Assembly: GCA_013387265.2 (NCBI GenBank)
Contig: JABFTP020000165.1
Location: 56,483,954-56,547,953 of the forward strand
Direction: 5' to 3'
DNA: 64,000 nt
Source of the DNA: Cryptolaemus montrouzieri
Taxonomy: Eukaryota > Arthropoda > Insecta > Coleoptera > Coccinellidae
How positions within the stretch are numbered: position 1 is the first letter of the stretch; each line of letters opens with the position of its first letter. This document shows positions 43,081 to 55,831 of the stretch, one piece after another. Under the pieces are notes generated by a model that was not told the DNA's origin, searched no databases, and was given only the letters and a program-made list of their open reading frames with translations. A program made the translations under genes and the position numbers.

Positions 43081-44421
43081 GCTTAATTATTAGTTTTATT
43101 TCAATTGTTCTGGGTATCATTTTCATTTCGATTGTTCTTAACCATTTCCTAATAGTGGCGAATTTCTGCATTTCTTTAGCATATCTAAACTTTTTTGAAT
43201 GAATTTGAATTATCGATTTTGTGCTTTAATTTCATATGTTGACGTTAAACGTTTTCCTGTTTCTCGCGTTTCTAGGTGTGGAAATTTCCATGTTCCATTA
43301 ATCTCTTTGTATATGTGTAAATAGCTGAAACACAGTATATTTCAAAAGTACCATATTCTCATCTTGTCGTATTAGATTACTCCAGCCTCGATTTGTTTTT
43401 CTAATCAGACCGAATTGCTACTAATAAAAATTTATTTCTCGAATCAAATATACAAATGCAATAATGTTTATTTAGGAAAATAAATGTTTGTTTAGTTTAG
43501 AGTCATTATAATGTTTTCGATGAATTGAACTACGTTATATGTGTATAGATTAATTTCTAAAATATTTATATTGATATTTCTTTATATTCCCAATTGTGCA
43601 AAGACCGTCCTTGATTATTTCTAGGAAATGTTTGCGTCATACTTCAGTGCTTTAAACGTTAAACATTTGAATCATGACTAACTGCAGTTAACTCGCGTTA
43701 ATATGAAGTCGAAAAATTGTACAAGTCGACAAGACTATCTGTTTGGTTGCAATTCTTGTAAGATACGCGAAGAACAAAAGAGATAACAAGCGGAGGAAAT
43801 AAGATGAATAATACGTTCTGCAATGTAATGTCGAATAGCTATCAGCGTCGGCGTAAGAACTTTTTGAGAAAATTATCCCTCCTAGGCATATGGCATTTTA
43901 AGGTACTCGATCATTTTAATTTCTATTTCAAAGAAGTGAGTCACAAACTCATCACCAGTTAGACCACAGGAAATTTTCGAGGCAGCAGTTTTTCTAACTG
44001 AACCTTCATGATAAATACTATTGTTTTCTCCTTAAAATTCAAGAATACCTGAAATCTGTACAATAAGATGAAATATAGTAATTGAAGGTTGATATTCAAT
44101 TGGGATTTTAGGCAAAGGATTAGTAACTATGTTTTTCCTAAGTACCTAGTATCTTTGTGATACCTCGATGGGTTTATATAGGATTAACGACATAACAAAG
44201 GAAACGTAATTTCAAGAGGTAACCTAACCTAACCTTTTTACTGAGGTATCGAACAATGCCTTTCCTATTATAAAATTTTCCCGTTGGAAATTAATAGGGG
44301 TAAAGTTTGAATAGAATACAATTCATTTTCGAGATCATTACAACTATATCACAGGAACAAGTTACAATCAAAGGAAAATCGTCAGATCAAAAATGGAAGG
44401 AACATAAATGAATATAAGCTA
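43081..44421. other. No recognisable gene
   Basis: An unassigned 1.3 kb. A short run AACCTAACCTAACC near 44222-44236 is like the insect telomere repeat (TTAGG) but only three units long. Confidence 0.35.
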
Positions 44422-45365
44422 TCATTTGCTTTTTTGGCAGAAAGATTCAAACTCCTTAATACTATAAGGTTCACATTCTTTTATAAAATTGTATATAGTC
44501 TTCTTGAAAAGTCTGGAAGTACCTATATTTTGCAGCCTTTTTGGAATGGTGTTGAACATTTTTATAGCCCCATAGCTCAAACTTTTCTCTGTAAATGGTG
44601 TAGAATGAATTGGATAGAGAAATTGATCAATTTTGCTTGTTGAATAAGTGTTTCTGTAGCTCTGAAAATACTGAGGATACCCTAGGATAAACAGGAGTAG
44701 TTTGTAAATATACATGCCATATACTGTCAGTACATTTTTCGCCTAGAGATGCCTCGGCCAGATTTTCTGAATTCGAAAATGATTCCCATCGCACATTTCT
44801 GCGCAACAAAAATATCATCAACGCGAGTACTGCCCCAGAAAATTATTCCGTTAGTTATGCGAGACTGGAAATTGGTATAATAAATTATTTTTAGAACTTC
44901 TAAAATGAACTTGATGTTTTGGGACTCTAAGGGAAAAATGACTGGGTTTAGTTTTTTATAAGCTGTTCGATATGATTGGCTCATTTGAGGCACTGATCCA
45001 AGTTTATCCCCAAAGAATTTGATGCTATGCTTAACCTGAACAACCCCCCCCCCCAAAAGGCATTGACTCTCTACCAAAAGACCCTCCTCTATCTCCAAAA
45101 ATACAACTTCCGTCTTTACTGTGTTCAAAATTAAACCATTTTCAGTACACCATCTGTCAGCATTCAATAGTGTAGAGGTTGATTTGTTTATCGAGGAATT
45201 TGAATTTGAAGCTGTAACCAAGATGTTAGTGTCGTCTACAAACATAATCATTTTCTGTTTTTTCCCCTCAATTATAGCAGGAAAATTTATATAAATCACA
45301 AAAAGAAGCGGCCCTAAAATGCTACCTTGCTGTTTGAAAAAATACCAGATGTCTGCGATCTTGAA
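44422..45365 (-). pseudogene. CR1/Jockey-superfamily LINE RT (5'-truncated)
   Basis: The minus strand begins near 45345 with QQGSILGPLLFVIYINFPA (motif B; the usual PQG reads QQG), then MIMFVDDTNILVTAS with the catalytic FVDD, WCTENGLILNTVKTEVVFLE, HSIKFFGDKLGSVPQMSQ and FQSRITNGIIFWGSTRVDDI (45299-44727). After a frameshift, the C-terminal piece (44715-44422) has KSLSYGAIKMFNTIPKRLQN and ends EFESFCQKSK. No 3' tail was confidently placed. It belongs to the same broad group as 6565-7865 and 31441-32205. Confidence 0.82.
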
Positions 45366-46920
45366 TACGAAAGGGTGTTTTAATAACTATCGCTGATAAC
45401 GTCGAATATCGTCTATGTTGGATTTCTTATCTGAGTTTGGATTAATTTCTTCGTCTCGATATTTACGCTATTGGGTGATTTTGAGCTGCTTTCAAAATAC
45501 GTAATATTTCACTACATTGAGAATTTCAAACGAAATTATTGAATAATTATGGTAATTGATCGTCTTTTCACTGTAATTTCGAATTCAGATGAACTATATA
45601 AAATGTTATGCTACACAATACATTATTCACAATTGATAATAAAATTCAATTAGATGAAAATCAAGAAAAATATGGATAGTTTTAGCAAATGAACAAAAAA
45701 ATATAGACCCCGGTTCTGCGTCGTAAGTGATAGGTCCTCTGTCATCCCTATAATACTGCAGGTCTGAACAAATTATTTTCTGTAAACATAAATATGCCTA
45801 CTTATACAGGGCGCTAATGCAATAGATTTTGTGTTCACGTTATTGAACGGCCACGATTAATACCTAATTTTCAGAGTAGAACAACATTTTTCAACAGCGG
45901 AAGTCAGAAGACATTTGATTTTTTTTGTCAACCACTTAATACGCCAGCAGCACATTCTTAATGTATAGAATTCACATTTTAACGAATTATTAATCTGTCT
46001 AATCTTCAATATATTAGAACGAAATTATAACTTAGATCCATGACGTTGTATTATTTACTTGTTGGGGGGCGAAGAAGTACCGGATGCGTCCTGAATGAAA
46101 TAACACTAATTTGTCAGCTAAATTCGCTAAACCATGCGAAACCTGTTTCACCTAGTTAGGCACTTAAACCTGATAATTCAGTAGCGCAAAATTGGTATTA
46201 TTGAGACATAAAGCCACGAAGACGACCCTACTTTAAATTCGAAAAACAGAATAACTAATTTATCGAAGGATAACATTATGTATGGTCGCTATATGTCATG
46301 GGTGGTGAACTTTCTCTGTACATATTTCCATATTCTCTAGTGAATACATTTATTTCTCTCAGTTGGTCCAATAAATGGAATTAAGTTATGATTATTTGCC
46401 ATTATCGCGCAAATATTCAAATTGATTTGATTACTCAACCATTTTTCGCAATAAACTCTCATATATTTCTATTCTCTCATTCTCACAATAATCCAAGAGC
46501 CCTGAATTGCATTTTATGGTTGATGCTGTAAATAAATATAATACGCTCTTGAACATAGTGAAGCAGATTTGTTATATATATTCTGAAGCTTAAATGGAAC
46601 CAGCCGAGCGGCAACGCGTTTCATGCCCAAACAATCGTTTCGTGTGACACAGAAAAATAATTGCCTATCTCTCTTAAATTCAAATGATTTTCAATTACCA
46701 TTATCCAGTGATCTATTATGGTGCACTTTATCCTAAATTTCACCCACAAGCTTCATCCTTCTTGAAAAGAACATAGACTTCTCTTGTGAGAGCTAATTAA
46801 GCTTAGTCTGATTCAGTTTGTTAAAACCAAGTTCCTCAAGGGTCCTCGATCAATCTTACCTATTTAGGTGATTTTTGAGGCGACGGTGCCCCGGAAATAT
46901 GGTAGTTACAACTTTCAGAT
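45366..46920. other. No recognisable gene
   Basis: About 1.5 kb without a supported feature. There is one CAGGG-type word near 45808. Confidence 0.3.
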
Positions 46921-48020
46921 CTAGCCTTGGCTCAAACTTTCAATTTGTCTGAGGCATGTGAGCCTCAACCAGTGCTTTGTCATCTTTAGGTCCAACAGTC
47001 GGTTATTTTTCATCTTTGCAGTCTCTATGGGAATTCCGAGTCTAGTCTCCAATTCGGTTAATCCCTTCTTCGCCTTCTTCGCAGCTTGGCTATCGATGTT
47101 GATTCTTACTAACCTACTTGTTAACATCCCCGCAAGCAAGAGGTTTGCACAGTGGTCGATGTCAATATTTCTGCTTGAAAAACAGTAGCAAGCCTCCCAA
47201 GATAGTTCAACTGTCCCTCAGCAGCACCTCTACCAGCTCCAACACCTTGGGCAGTTTTGAAGCCGTCTGTGAACCAACAGCGCCCCTCAAGTAGACGGTA
47301 CTGAAAGCTGGTCTATTCCTGCCTCCTAGGAATGATGATCTGGAATGGCAGCTCTACGTTAGTTTGAGTATTACTTTGTCATACTCAACATCTCGTTGTC
47401 CTCGATTTCAGAGTAGAGCGCCTGTCATGACGCGGAACATAATTGTTCCATTCCGGAAAAGGTGATGGAATCTGTGGGTTGCCATTCTATCTGTTCCTCT
47501 AATCACCAGGTGAAGAGGGGCAAGGCCAAGTATCATTATATAGCGCAACAGGTGTAGAGCGAAAAGCTCCAGTAATCATCATGTAAGCCGTTATCTGCAA
47601 TTTAGAGAACTTAAGTTGGGATTGCTTTTTAAGACAGCCATATGATATACGTGGTCCCAACATCACATATATCTACTGAAATTGCTTTGGGGCAAGAGCC
47701 CAATTCTTTCCACAAGTCATATGACATGCCCATAAGAACTGTCTAGCCTTGTGTATCGCTTTCTAGGTGCGAATTTCACGTGAGCCTACTATCTGTGGTA
47801 ACCCCCAGATATTTCCTCCGCAAGTGGAATAAACACTCCACTTAGGATCTGAGGAAAAATGAATATCCTCATTTTCCTGGTCAATGGTACTAAGAGTTTT
47901 ATGGAGTTTAATACCAAGTTTCTCAGCCTCCTGAACTATGTCCGAAACGTCGTCGTCATCTTCGACTGCCACTATGACTATATCGTCAGCGTAAGCTTGT
48001 ACAGGGCATAGCACATAATC
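46921..48020 (-). pseudogene. Non-LTR element with RNase H (I/LOA/R1-like)
   Basis: From 48014 down: VQAYADDIVIVAVEDDDDVS holds the RT catalytic YADD. It is followed by a thumb region with LGPRISYGCLKKQSQLK and MMITGAFRSTPVALYN near 47600, then an RNase H region, CWFTDGFKTAQGVGAGRG and FQAEI near 47270-47170 with the first catalytic Asp in FTDG and the Glu of AEI. The piece at 47139-46921 (RINIDSQAAKKAKKGLTELE) carries the third RNase H Asp as DSQAA. RT followed by RNase H is the order in I, LOA and some R1/Jockey relatives. Multiple frame changes are present. Confidence 0.8.
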
Positions 48021-49559
48021 TCAATGAATTTCATTCGATTTGCATTATTTCCTTCTCAAGAGGATAATTAGGTGGTTCAGCTACCTGAAAAGCTCGGAAG
48101 GAAATTACATGTCCATGGTTGCAATTCGACAAGAACCTTTCTGGTCGCTACCAGTTGGGACTGAAAATACCACCGCCTAAAACCTAATTACTAGGGTAAG
48201 TCCAAAGTTTTTCCTCATTGTATTTGTGATTTAATTATGGGACATCCTGTATATAAATAAACATAAATATGGAATGAGACGCAAAAAAACGAATTACGAA
48301 AATTTGAGATATTCAATGAAAATTTCCATGAAAGTAGACTGAGCAGTAGTTTTCAAAAACCAGCAAATTATTGTACTTGGTTTATCGTCTAGATAGGTGC
48401 TTACATGCGCTGTCGTAGGCCCGGAGACCCATGAATTACTTATAATACACGTACACACACATAGCCAAACATACATAATAAAAACATTGTTAGTGGATCG
48501 GTTAATTATTCAGCCAAACAAATATGATAAACTATTAATGAACATGCATATTTAACGCGGCGAGAATGCCTGCTGATGTCATCCGCCACGGCTTTGGGGT
48601 GTTAATAAAAATAGGAACCGAAATGGAAAATCGTTTTACGTCCAGTCAATGGAGGTTCGTATGATGTACTGGGTGGACTGATTTCGACGTTTTAGTACTG
48701 AAGCTATGTGAAACGTTGTGAATCAAAGAAAATGACTCCCCCTCCCCGCGTTCTTTTTGAGTTAGCAATTCATTACTGCAAACAGATTCAAGGTGCTCCA
48801 CTCTGGGTTTGTGGACGACTGTACTTTGGTGTCCTCATTTTCTAGTCACCGTACTATAACTGCTGAGGGGTCTCGCGGAACATGTCACTGAATTCAGACT
48901 TGGAACCAGTTGAAGTTGGTCAATTTTAATGAGTGTAACTGCTGAAGAGCCTCTTCTAATCATGCTCGCGATTAACTACTATCACCGGACGGTCCAACTA
49001 GCTTTGCCACGTACCTCTCCCTATAAAAATTGTTTTGTTGGCTCTGGTACTCGTTTTCATCGAACATCTTTCCGATAACTTACAATTAGTCCTCATCGAA
49101 ACTACGATGTAGAGAAGCAATTTATGAAGACGAGGAAAAAAAGATATTGTTCATCGCCGTCTCGCGGCCATGATATAAAAATCGGTTCCACTTTTTGACG
49201 TTCTGCTCACGATCATCGCCTCCTAAGAAACCAACATTATTGATAAGCTCTGACAATGTTTGAATGAAATATAAACACCTCAAAAGTAGACTAGGGAACA
49301 CTTCTGAATATCGATATATCGTATCCAGAACGATCAATATGAATAATTTTTTTTAAGAAATGAACACCAGCATCAATTTCTCACCAATTTATGTAGAGTG
49401 CCGCAATAGATTTCAGTTTTTTTTTATAAAAAACTAAAAATACAGCAGATGCGACTCTGCTTTATAATCATTTCATGTTTTGAGTGTTTGAAATCAGTTA
49501 GTTGGCACTTTGTTTCTGTTGTAAGAACAAATGAAAGATTCAAGTTTTGTGATTCGATC
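48021..49559. other. No recognisable gene
   Basis: An unassigned 1.5 kb. A GC-rich island at 48555-48600 (GCGGCGAGAATGCCTGCTGA) stands out from AT-rich surroundings but lacks splice sites around an open frame. A CATCCTGTATATA word near 48245 may be an old element end. Confidence 0.3.
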
Positions 49560-50558
49560 ATGGAAATACGACATTTGACTAGAGAAGAGATGTTACGAGC
49601 CGTTGGCATGCTCCAAGCTGGGAGCTCACAACAAGAAGTATCCAGGGTTCTGGGTAGTAGCCCAAGGTCATAAAACGTTTATGGTCGCGTTTCAATGAAA
49701 CAAGTAGCGTAGAAGAACGTCATACAGGTCGTTTCAGGATTACTACAGTCGCCCAAGACCGATTTTTGGTTTTACAAGCCAGAAGAGATCGTACTACCAC
49801 AGCATCTCAATTAGCTCAAGAGCTATCACGAGTTCATAATGTACAAATTTCCTACCAAACTATGAGAAATCGACTGCACGAAGGTCAACTCCACTCCAGA
49901 CGTCCTTTAAAAGTTCCACAACTGACCCATGGAAATCGCACTGTTCGTTTAGCTTGGTGCCAAGAACACGTAAACTGGGATCAAGAGAGGTGGGCCACAG
50001 TTCTCTTCAGTGATGAATCTAGATTTAGTTATAATTCCGATTCGGGAAGAATTCGAATATGGAGGGAACCTGGAAAGCAAAACCGTCTCCAGCATGCTCG
50101 AGAAGTTGTTAGGAGGCGGATCAGTGATGTTTTGGGGAGGTATACGCCTTGGTGGAAGAACTGACCTCGTTTTTATACAAAACAACCTCACGAAAAATTC
50201 TTATGCAAATGAGATAGTTTTACCTGTAGTGGTACCGTATCTCCAAACAATGGGTCAAAATCCACTCTTCCAACAAGATAATGCCCCTCCTCATCGTGCA
50301 AGAGTTGTCTTGAACGTTCTTGAAGGGAATGATATCGATCTTCTACCGTGGCCATCCTGATCCCCAGATCTGAATCCCATCGAGCATATGTGGGACACCC
50401 TAAAAAGAAATCTCCTGCGTCAGAACGTCTTCCATCATGAACGGGAGCTTAGATTAGCAGTTCAGGGGGCTTGGAATGACTTAGGCCAAAATGTAATAGA
50501 CAATTTAATTATTAATTATAATATTGAGCATGCCGCGACGATGCCAAAGTGTCATTAA
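49560..50558 (+). pseudogene. Tc1-family transposase, best preserved
   Basis: A full-length DD34E transposase of about 330 codons with only three lesions: a frameshift near 49665, another near 50105, and a TGA at 50358 that looks like a CGA change. Domains: first helix-turn-helix IRHLTREEMLRAVGMLQAG with SSQQEVSRVLG, second half VQISYQTMRNRLHEG, first Asp in VLFSDESRF, second in FQQDNAPPHRARV, Glu in SPDLNPIEHMWDTLKRN. The start ATG at 49560 fits the usual N-terminus. All three catalytic residues remain. I could not place the terminal inverted repeats, although T-rich runs near 49418 and 50670 are candidates. Confidence 0.88.
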
Positions 50559-50842
50559 TAACAGAGGTGGACCTTCTGGGTACTGAAAAATATAAGTGCT
50601 TCCATATCGTTTTGAAAATATTAGTTCAGGATTTTTTTTTGTGTTTTACCAAATTTCGTCATTTTCAAATTTCAAGTTTTTTTTTATAATATGTGCTTTG
50701 GAGAAGTCAAATATTATTATGTTTTCTTGAGAATACATTATATACAATACATCTTAACTAAAAACCGAAAGATTTCTATAAATTCGAATCATCAAATTCA
50801 TATTTTTAAGATATTGGTAAGTGTTCCTAGACTTTTTGAGGT

Positions 50843-52384
<1,542 letters not shown>

Positions 52385-52506
52385 ATCTCTTTTATTGTCC
52401 AAGAAAAAATGAAATTACTTGCATAACATAACTGGTTAAAAAAATATTGCCTGACGTTTTAGTGAATTTATTGCCTTCAGTTATGAAGTATGGTTAATAC
52501 TGACAA
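52385..52506 (+). repeat. ~120-bp inverted repeat, left arm
   Basis: It starts ATCTCTTTTATTGTCCAAGA. The complement of 56596-56717 matches at about 90% over its length. The inner edge coincides with the left border of composite copy 2 at 52507. Confidence 0.8.
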
Positions 52507-52862
52507 CTAGGATTATCCATCTAGGAATCTCCACCTAGAACCTATATTTTTGATATAGGTCACTACACAATATTTAAGATAACGATAAGATAACTCTAAT
52601 TGTCAATACAGAATTTTGATATAATTTAATTATTTCACATACAATTAAGGAGGATTTTCAAGAACTAATTAGCTTGAAGGTCTGCGGCAGAAAGAAAGTG
52701 CTGGGGAAGGTTCGGAAGCCGGTAAGACATATCATCTGATAGCCGGATTATGCGCATCAGACTGTAAGCCCGTGGCGTGGCACATATGGAGGGTTGACTG
52801 GCATCAGCTGTTTTAATTCAAATTGTTGGGGCGTGATTTTAGCACGTTACAAAATGAAAGAG

Positions 52863-53345
52863 TGACTGCAACGTCGAAATATTCCTTTGCAGATAAAATG
52901 CTCAAAGCAGAACTTTGAAATCTAATTGAAATGCACAAACCCAAATATAAAACGTATGCTATTGACAAACCCCTGAATGATCAGGGCGACGATGTACTTA
53001 GACTTCCCCATTATCATCCTGCCTTAAACCCGATTGAGAAAATTTGGGAAGCCTTGAAAGTTTATGTAGCTGGCATATTTCTGGTGGTTGATTTCCGAAT
53101 GAAAATTGTGAAAAAACTATGTGGTGAGTTTTTCTCTTCGTTTTCTCCAGATCAGTGAGAATCATTATGCGAAAATACGCAGAAAACTGAACAATCTTTT
53201 ATGTAGAAAGAACCTATGGTGGATGACGTTATCGTCAATTTCATAATTACTTTGCAAGCAGACAATAATGACAGCAACAGCAAGTCTTCTAGTTGATGAA
53301 TAAGCTGAATATCCTCAATAGTAGATTCAGAGATCAGCATAAAAA
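52863..53345 (+). pseudogene. IS630/Tc1-like (DDE_3) transposase C-terminus, copy 2
   Basis: The core frame 52931-53158 gives MHKPKYKTYAIDKPLNDQGD, LRLPHYHPALNPIEKIWEAL (third catalytic Glu in NPIEK) and KKLCGEFFSSFSPDQ. The remaining tail follows in another frame, to the acidic-serine end near 53305. Compared with copy 1 the IEKIW motif is intact (copy 1 has IEKIR). No N-terminal DNA-binding or first/second Asp region is present. Confidence 0.8.
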
Positions 53346-53500
53346 GCCAGCCACTGTAGTGAGGTTCGGGACAGACAGCTTGAAATTTTGAACGAAATTG
53401 GTCAAAAGGTTATTGATTTTGAATATCAATCGTAGATGTCATGCAGTAATTATGCGGTAACAGGTTTTGGTAACTTTGATTCTCTCCAAACAGTTTACAT

Positions 53501-55831
53501 CAGGGGTGCTCAAACTTGAACTGCTGGCAATCTATCTCAATATTTTTATACTACTTACGATCGACTCTGAGAGGCTGCATTTTTGTGTGGTGCAGGGTTG
53601 TCGTACATACACGATACACCCTACCTACCTACTTACCTAGGTAGGGTGTACCGTAGCATATATAGATATTAGCTTTCCGCACAATATACATTATTTCAGT
53701 CAAGGTTTGGGTTAGGTTTAGTTATATTCTCCTCTATAATATCAATGAAAAACTTCATAGTTATTCAAAATTGCGAGTTTATTGGTAGTTACAAAATAAA
53801 AGAGTTACATATAGTGTTAAACTTAACTAAGGAGTGACTTTGAATGTAGAAGCGTGGCACTGCATGTCCTCAGCATACTTTTCATAAGATGGTACGTAAC
53901 CACTGAGTGCTAATCGCAAGCATGATGACATATGATCATCAGTTAGTCGCATGCGATATTTTGACTTAATTATCTTCATTTCAGGAAATGCAGACTCGCA
54001 CAAGTTGACCCACACATTGCCGTCAGTTGATGGGCGATTTGCCTTAAATTCAGATATTTATCTTCAGATATGAAACGCCAGAAATTTGTATCAGATGCTG
54101 TAGCTTCGAAATGTATATCTGATATAATCTGCACCAACTCATTTTCAACAGAACATGAGTTCATATTAAACTGACTAGCTATTTCAGTAGCTAATTCTTC
54201 AATGTTTTTACATGAAAAATGGTAACTCATAAATGATGCTTTATTTGCCAATTTACTGCAATCATAAAAACGCATTTCGAATTGTCCCAAAATATTTGAT
54301 GATTCAGCCTCATACGTATCATGATTCAACTGAGGAATCCTTGCTTTCAAAGACGGAAAATGTTTCAGATCCTCACTTTTCAGCTGATCTATTATAAGTG
54401 GCAATTTACTTTTGGATGCGTTTACTGCGCTAATCATCTCAATAATAGTTTTCCATTTACCTTGAAGCTCCAAGTTAATGGTGTTTAATTGCATTGTAAT
54501 GTCAGTCAAAATGCCAAATCAGTCAGCCATTTTTCTTTTGTCAACATCTGAATGTCATCACCTCTTTCGTCTAGAAAAGCTGTTATTTCTGGCAATAACT
54601 CTTGAAACCTTTTTAGGAATTTTCCGCGACGCAGCCACCTGACGTCCGTGTGAGAACTAAATCAGTGTGTTCAGTTGACTCCCTATCTTTAAACTGGAAC
54701 TTGAAGAGCCGCCGTTGCAAGCTACATGCACACAAAACTTGTTGATGTATAATGCAATGGAATGAAAGAATTGGAGGGAAATCTTCAATAGCTCGACACA
54801 ATGCCACAAAACCGTTTTTGTTTCTAGTCATTGCTGGTGCTTCTTCGGTTGTAATGCACACTAATTTATATATTGGTAGCTTGTAGTTTTTACAAAATTG
54901 AAGAAAACGTCATATATATCTTCGCCTCGGGTCTTCCCCTTCAGAGGAATGATTGTCAGAAATTCTTCCTTAGACAACATGTAATGGAATACCATCCGAA
55001 TAAAAATACACAGCTGGGCAGTGTCTGTCATATCGGTGGATTCGTCGAATTGTAAAAAAATGTATGTTAATTTCATGATAGCATGTTTTAGTTTATCGAA
55101 CATATCCTGACTCATGACTTCAATACGCCTTGTGACAGTCGGACGAGATAACTGAAGTTCTCTAATAGAAGACATGATTTCTGTTTTATTTTTAAAATCT
55201 CCAAATAAAGTCTCACACGCTTCAATAAATGCTTCCTTCATAACCGATCCATCTTCGAATGGTCTCTTACGTTTCGCCGATATATCAGATATTTTAAATG
55301 ACGCTATCGTACAGCTTTTGATTGTTTCGCTGGTCTTGTGAACATGGTTTGTTCTTTTTTCAAACAAGATATCAAATCACGTACTTTTCGTTTTCTTAAT
55401 TCACTCTGTGGCGGAAAATCCTTTTCATAGTTTTCATGAACCGTTTTATGATGCCTCTCTAAGTTACCACGCTTAGATATTGCAATTGACACACGACAAA
55501 TAAGACAAGTACACTTATCCTTCACCATACAAAAGAAAAATTCTTCCTCCCAATCGTTATTAAAATGATGAGTTTTAGATTTCCTCGGTGCACTCTTTTT
55601 GTACTAATTAATAATAAACTTTGTATTCTAGATAAGCGGCAAAAATAAAAAACGCTGCTTTTCTTTGACGAGTGCCGCGTATTCCTTTGATAAAGCAGCT
55701 TTTTGTCGCTAGCAAAGTATTATTTCATTACGTAATGAATTTTTGTAGTTTACTTACCTACTTATTAAAAATTATTTTCTTCTCGAGATATACTCAAAAA
55801 GCAATCGCGATCGACCGTTTGTGCACCCCTG
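53501..55831 (-). mobile_element. hAT element (ZBED5/Charlie-like), copy 2
   Basis: The termini are CAGGGGTGCTCAAACTTGAA (53501) and, from 55831 inward, CAGGGGTGCACAAACGGTCG. The outer 8 bp are GTTTACAT and GAGTAGAG, which do not match. It is 2.33 kb long and close to full length for a compact hAT. Confidence 0.85.
53827..55600 (-). pseudogene. hAT transposase, copy 2 (nearly full length, broken)
   Basis: The start is lost: where copy 1 has ATG this copy has AAG at about 55600. Domains: BED-like finger (CLICRVSI then NLERHHKTVHENY), KRKRPFEDGSVMKEAFIEAC, FLQFDESTDMTDTAQLCIFI with the first catalytic Asp, then TEEAPAMTRNKNGFVAL where the family has TDGAPAM (so the second Asp reads Glu), CIIHQQVLCA, and the C-terminal dimerisation part NLCESAFPEMKIIKSKYRMR, DDHMSSCLRLALSGYVPSYE. 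Frameshifts occur near 55310, 54860, 54610 and 53985. It is related to ZBED5/GTF2IRD2-type domesticated proteins, but this is a relic transposon, not a host gene. Confidence 0.85.

Larger units (their letters stand above)
52507..55831. mobile_element. Composite repeat, copy 2 (DDE end + hAT)
   Basis: The uninterrupted version of 39302-43080. It has the same left border within minisatellite-type units, the same DDE_3 transposase end, the same junction GTTTACAT into the hAT left terminus and the same right terminus, but a different right flank. It lacks the LINE and the 51-bp local duplication of copy 1. It sits between the arms 52385-52506 and 56596-56717. Confidence 0.82.

Noticed and set aside
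44222..44236. Telomeric TTAGG-type repeat
   Set aside because: Only about three units; too short to mean an interstitial telomere.
48555..48600. GC-rich island as exon
   Set aside because: No acceptor/donor pair around an open frame; could be a conserved noncoding patch only.
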